A DNA stretch of 52,985 bases from the IMG/VR virus record IMGVR_UViG_3300036790_000826, positions 1 to 52,985 of that record, one strand, 5' to 3'. Under the pieces are notes generated by a model. The model saw nothing but the letters and a program-made list of their open reading frames with translations, ran no database searches and was not told where the DNA came from. The position numbers and the translations under genes are program-made. Each line of letters begins with the position of its first letter. The first letter of the stretch is position 1. This stretch comes from a virus. Below, one piece after another: positions 50,901 to 52,985 of this stretch.

Positions 50901-51209
50901 ACGGGTGCGGCAGGGGCCAGCTCCGTGCGTCAGATCCTCGCCAGTTGCCCCGTCGACATGGTCTACGTCACGACTGGAGGTCATCCGACCGAGACGTTCA
51001 ACGTCGACATCAGCAACCGGGGATTCACCACCGCGCCGGACAACTGCCAGATCACCCCCACGTCGCCGACCCTCGGGAACTCCTGGTATTACGACAAGAG
51101 CTCCTCCACCTCGACGACCGCTGTGATCGTCATGCAAGGCTTCAACGGCGCCAACATCGGCGTCGCCCAGGACTACGGCATCAGCTTCCTCTTCACCGAA
51201 TACGACTAA
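47904..51209 (+). CDS. Host-specificity/tail-tip protein (J-like) with fibronectin III-like domains
   Basis: An 1101-residue protein. An N-terminal tail-tip domain (about 1-400) is followed by beta-rich domains. A fibronectin type III-like unit is seen at about 645-735: PTALTAITPGGQLVTLAWADS, DEYVVYRATAGAGGPFTEIG and YWYAVTALDLSDDESVQS. A second one follows at about 760-855. The C-terminal 150 residues are the likely receptor-contacting part. It is the largest and most exposed tail protein and should determine host range. Confidence 0.75.
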   Translation: MGSSSKSGSAQQSLNYYGTIAGAFCWGPLQWLTAVVCNGNYVWQCSPSGPLDLTASGALEAGGYVDLTGGILDPTLIASGGFLHLYAGFPNQGASAALTGDAYQDTVVLVGKDIFFGEDSGTAPNFQIIGGRCPQVDTSIVAALDNIVVDRQVNPIACLAEFFLDERGKGMLLSQLDPASWQASAHWCAQDAAHQAFTFISPLITEQSALRDVRKALLDPISGYTRWLPNGTLGCFIYEWGTNPGGLVTVDARHFTKELKGDLADWVSVPTGIVASFTDRAYEFQTNTVLVPNERATQIRGVADPSQIDRQHVTKQPQAQAQAMEYMRRLSMGPGTATGVIRGSLIPGVVPGSKILINVDPQTGGGGLAQLARIDGMKIDRSDDVELDITYDPLLPAVAYTPDWPSPLPETTFHASSAPTLVYRLAIPLPPGAFDWPPAVGFLATRPSMTVTGFSVYFSQTSGGAFAELGSQLGFAVRASLITAVGTGDATMELQMLDGANGPDAYLAANTPGGNTTAAENNTLLAILVQLDGSGRVALDGSGNPIMEMASIVQRSAVTADTHNYTVLRGRCGLAARAWGAATAAWIVPIANLTPWRHLLFAALEGAPAYFRLQAFTSAAVDETIPLPEADVVFPTLAPPTALTAITPGGQLVTLAWADSVNLDDGLDEYVVYRATAGAGGPFTEIGRTRSTAFHDTGQTGGLVIGTQYWYAVTALDLSDDESVQSNIVTATPTGVAANQTPPQNAGAASEADGGHTIVASDGSVSASLDILVPALPGAGAGTLAAAWQNLLFRRNGVSSQWQIGSGNLNNTGTVTVSLDLLSPGVAYDVALQAFTSFGIPSAIVVATSSPFTAPSKGTSAPAPGAISSRVPTTGDAVPPAFEGSQLVPATIITFAGVTSDRSLIGYEYYLGELSGPPTTGQAINPVNVVPATPDGGTVEIPVYGQPSLLSLAGWVRTIDSTGNTSTWTGTGGAMAWTFGYAGNMGAQDSDGVEVSAVQTGAAGASSVRQILASCPVDMVYVTTGGHPTETFNVDISNRGFTTAPDNCQITPTSPTLGNSWYYDKSSSTSTTAVIVMQGFNGANIGVAQDYGISFLFTEYD

Positions 51210-51214
51210 CCGCC

Positions 51215-51565
51215 ATGGCCCTCCAAAAGACTATCGACCTGCCCAACGGCACCTCAGGCAACTATATCAAGATCGTGGCCTATCGTTGGGACACGCTCAC
51301 CGAAACCGCCTCCGCGCTGTTTGCGCTCTACCTTAGCCAGGCGCAGCGTACCGCTGCTCCCAAGAGCACCCTTATGCCAGTGGTCGCCAAACTCCGGCTG
51401 CACGGGGCTAAGTTCAACCAATACCTCGCGAATTCGGTTCTCGACCCGCCCAATGTGACCGTCCTCGGTCAGCTCTATGCCGCTGCCAAGGTCGAGCCGC
51501 TGAAGTCGGACTTTCAGCCCACATCCGGCTCTGCGACGGTCTTGTCCGATGCCACAAACGTCTGA
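51215..51565 (+). CDS. Hypothetical tail-associated protein
   Basis: A 116-residue protein starting MALQKTIDLPNGTSGNYIKI. The beginning (IDLPNGTSGNYIKIVAYRWD) is like short accessory proteins found after J-like or fibre genes of other phages. The C-terminus is polar. It is 5 bp after the tail-tip gene and is probably a virion or fibre-assembly protein. Confidence 0.6.
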   Translation: MALQKTIDLPNGTSGNYIKIVAYRWDTLTETASALFALYLSQAQRTAAPKSTLMPVVAKLRLHGAKFNQYLANSVLDPPNVTVLGQLYAAAKVEPLKSDFQPTSGSATVLSDATNV

Positions 51566-51576
51566 GGTCGACCTTC

Positions 51577-51786
51577 GTGACCCGTCCGCAGCAACCCCCG
51601 CATTTCAGCTGTTACGGCGGAAGCCTCCAAGGTCGGCCGCTGTTGCTCATCGATGAGCGGGCCTACGAGGACACCATTGTCGAGCTTTGGAGGCTGAAAA
51701 TGGCCGTTTCTGAGGCCCTGCAACCGGCTCTTCCACCCCCTGCAAGGCGCCTGTCTCGGCTCCTCGTTTCAGCGCCTGATTCTTAA
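51577..51786 (+). CDS. Small ORF at the right end of the prophage
   Basis: A 69-residue ORF with a GTG start and GAGGT 7 bases before it. It ends inside the right-end transposase site (stop at 51784-51786). The product begins MTRPQQPPHFSCYGGSL and contains a helix (DTIVELWRLKMAVSEALQ). Only moderate support; the region might also be the untranslated end of the late operon. Confidence 0.35.
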   Translation: MTRPQQPPHFSCYGGSLQGRPLLLIDERAYEDTIVELWRLKMAVSEALQPALPPPARRLSRLLVSAPDS

Positions 51787-51798
51787 AGGTGTGGGAAT
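51779..51798 (+). repeat. Internal right-end transposase-binding-like site
   Basis: ATTCTTAAA-N5-GGGAAT, a direct copy 21 bp inside the terminal site. The 5-base spacer is shared with the internal left site at 12527-12546, which is inverted relative to it. Confidence 0.6.
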
Positions 51799-51799
51799 T

Positions 51800-51819
51800 A
51801 TTCCTAAAGCGAACGGGAA
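51800..51819 (+). repeat. Right terminal transposase-binding-like site
   Basis: ATTCCTAAA-N6-GGGAA, six bases inside the right terminus (CA at 51824-51825). It is the inverted partner of the left terminal site at 12400-12419, with the same 6-base spacer. Confidence 0.65.
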
Positions 51820-51824
51820 TTTAC

Positions 51825-51830
51825 ATTGAT
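51825..51830. repeat. Right copy of the target-site duplication
   Basis: ATTGAT matches 12389-12394 at the other end. The first base overlaps the terminal CA of the phage, so the host duplication is TTGA or a 5-bp variant of it, depending on the exact cut. Confidence 0.65.
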
Positions 51831-51851
51831 AACCATATTTTTGTAATATGA

Positions 51852-51925
51852 TGGACGCCGAGGGATTCGAACCCCCGACCCCCTCGGTGTAAACGAGGTG
51901 CTCTAACCAACTGAGCTAGGCGTCC
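51852..51925 (-). tRNA. tRNA-Val (anticodon TAC)
   Basis: The minus strand reads as a full cloverleaf: acceptor GGACGCC with GGCGTCC, D-arm CTCAGTTGGTTAGAG, anticodon stem CCTCG/CGAGG around the loop TTTACAC with anticodon TAC, and T-arm GGGGGTTCGAATCCC. Discriminator A; the CCA is not encoded. Its 3' end points to the mobile elements at left, 26 bp from the prophage end, the usual orientation for integration into tRNA 3' ends. Confidence 0.95.
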
Positions 51926-51935
51926 GAAATCTGGC

Positions 51936-52985
51936 CTATACGGCGGCCAGCGCGCGCCGCGGCCGCAGGAGACCGTCGCGGGCCATCAGCTCCGCCACCT
52001 GGACGGCGTTGAGCGCCGCCCCCTTCCAAAGGTTGTCGCCGCTCACCCAGAACGCGAGGCCGTTGGGAAGCGCCGTGTCGACGCGGATCCTGCCGACGCC
52101 GCACTTCACCTTCGCGCTGAAGTCGAGGGGTGTCGGGTACGCGCCCGTGGACGGCTCGTCGACGAGCTGCGCGCCCGGGAACGAGGCGACGGCCTGCCTC
52201 GCCTCCTCAACGCTGACCGGACGCTCGAACTCCGCATTGACCGCCACGGAATGAGCCCGGACCACGGGGACCCGGACGCAGGTCGCGGAGACCGGAAGGT
52301 TGGGCAGGCCCAGGATCTTGCGGGCCTCCAGCATCATCTTCGTCTCCTCGCCCGTGTAGCCGTTTGCCCCGAAGGAGTCGACCTGGGGAATCACGTTGAG
52401 GGCGATCTGGTGCGGGAAGACCTTCTTCTGGAGCGGCGCGTGCCCCACGTGCGCCGCCAGCTGCGCCTCAAGCTCGCGCTCCCCTTCCGTGCCGGCGCCG
52501 GTGACCGACTGGTAGGTCGCCATGATGAGGCGCTTCAGTCCAAAGCGCCGGTGCAGCGGCCAGACGCCCATGAGGGCCACCGCCGTCGAGCAGTTCGGGT
52601 TGGCGATGATGCCCTTGTGGGTCCCAAGCGCCTCGGGATTGATCTCGGGGATGACGAGCGGCACGGACGGGTCCATGCGCATGGCCGAGCTCTTGTCGAT
52701 GACGAGGCAGCCGGCCTTGACGGCGTCCGGGGCGAGCGCGCGGGTTACCGGGCCGCCGGCCGCGAAGAACGCCACGTCAATCCCGGCGAAGACTCCCGCC
52801 TTTGCCTCCTCGACCGCCACCTTCTCGCCCCTGAAATCAACCGTCTTGCCCACCGACCTGGCCGACGCGAAGGGCCTGAGCGACGAGATCGGGAAGCCGC
52901 GCGCCTCGAGCAGGCGCAGCAGCTCTTGACCGACGGCGCCCGTGGCGCCGACGATGCCGACCGTGAAGGATGCTGTCTTGTCCAT
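51936..52985 (-). CDS. asd: Aspartate-semialdehyde dehydrogenase
   Basis: A 349-residue protein, complete, with its ATG at the window's last base. It reduces aspartyl phosphate with NADPH to aspartate semialdehyde, the branch point to Lys/diaminopimelate, Met and Thr. Seen: nucleotide-binding GIVGATGAVGQELL at the N-terminus, active-site Cys in NPNCSTAV (about residue 130), TYQSVTGAG, and VRVPVVRAHS with the conserved Arg and His. Length is normal for the family. The gene is essential in most bacteria and marks the host chromosome; its stop lies 10 bp from tRNA-Val. Confidence 0.95.
   Translation of the reverse strand: MDKTASFTVGIVGATGAVGQELLRLLEARGFPISSLRPFASARSVGKTVDFRGEKVAVEEAKAGVFAGIDVAFFAAGGPVTRALAPDAVKAGCLVIDKSSAMRMDPSVPLVIPEINPEALGTHKGIIANPNCSTAVALMGVWPLHRRFGLKRLIMATYQSVTGAGTEGERELEAQLAAHVGHAPLQKKVFPHQIALNVIPQVDSFGANGYTGEETKMMLEARKILGLPNLPVSATCVRVPVVRAHSVAVNAEFERPVSVEEARQAVASFPGAQLVDEPSTGAYPTPLDFSAKVKCGVGRIRVDTALPNGLAFWVSGDNLWKGAALNAVQVAELMARDGLLRPRRALAAV

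Noticed and set aside
22681-51565. Contractile (myovirus) tail
   Set aside because: No sheath, baseplate wedge or spike gene is visible; the tail genes are of the siphovirus kind.

Overview
The window is almost entirely mobile DNA inserted next to a tRNA-Val gene in a G+C-rich, apparently Gram-negative bacterium. Lipoprotein signals, an RlpA-like protein and periplasmic signal peptides point to an outer membrane. A verrucomicrobial (Opitutales-like) host would fit the composition, but I cannot prove that from the sequence. The only clear host genes are tRNA-Val(TAC) and asd (aspartate-semialdehyde dehydrogenase), both on the minus strand at the right edge.

Layout from left to right. (1) 1-4757, minus strand: a remnant of a tailed phage or satellite, with a small HTH protein, a replication-initiator-like protein, an HTH protein, a small protein and a tape measure. 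At the left edge another gene, possibly IS-related, follows where more tail genes would be expected. (2) 5332-12367: an island visibly poorer in G+C. It holds a PIN-domain protein and a tightly overlapping minus-strand operon of six genes: a Zn-ribbon/DUF4145-like protein, a small winged-helix-like protein, an N6-adenine methyltransferase, a large protein with two GHKL ATPase modules (MutL/Hsp90-like at the N-terminus, histidine kinase at the C-terminus), a receiver-domain protein and an HNH endonuclease. I read it as a restriction-type defence system controlled by a phosphorelay, and it is the best candidate here for an undescribed system. A 16-bp perfect palindrome lies just upstream of it, and a 30-codon hydrophobic ORF with an excellent ribosome-binding site is divergent from it. 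(3) 12394-51825: a complete-looking 39.4-kb transposable (Mu-like) prophage. Its ends are defined by inverted TTCCC-N6-TTTARGAAT sites with terminal TG/CA, flanked by a short target duplication (ATTGAT shared on both sides). (4) 51852-52985: tRNA-Val and asd.

The prophage has two divergent arms around a control region at 22.6 kb. A XRE-type repressor is transcribed rightward. The early operon runs leftward: small HTH regulators, a DUF3102-like protein, a MuA-like transposase, a MuB-like AAA+ ATPase, a Gam-like nuclease inhibitor, an RlpA-like protein, an Ala-Arg-Trp repeat protein and several unknown small genes. The late genes run rightward: a membrane/lipoprotein lysis-type module, then a Mu-like head module (gp27-like, terminase, DUF935-type portal, gpI-type protease/scaffold, decoration, capsid, gp36-like, a Dam-type methylase and an F-like head protein carrying a C-terminal PBECR-type nuclease domain). 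A lambda/GTA-like siphovirus tail follows: terminator, tube, two chaperone frames joined by a probable -1 frameshift, tape measure, hub with Cys motif, NlpC/P60 peptidase and host-specificity protein. Between tube and chaperones sits an unusual cassette of exported proteins.

Before the Mu-like insertion, the defence island would have abutted the 3' end of tRNA-Val, a classic integration point. The transposable phage appears to have landed in that junction.
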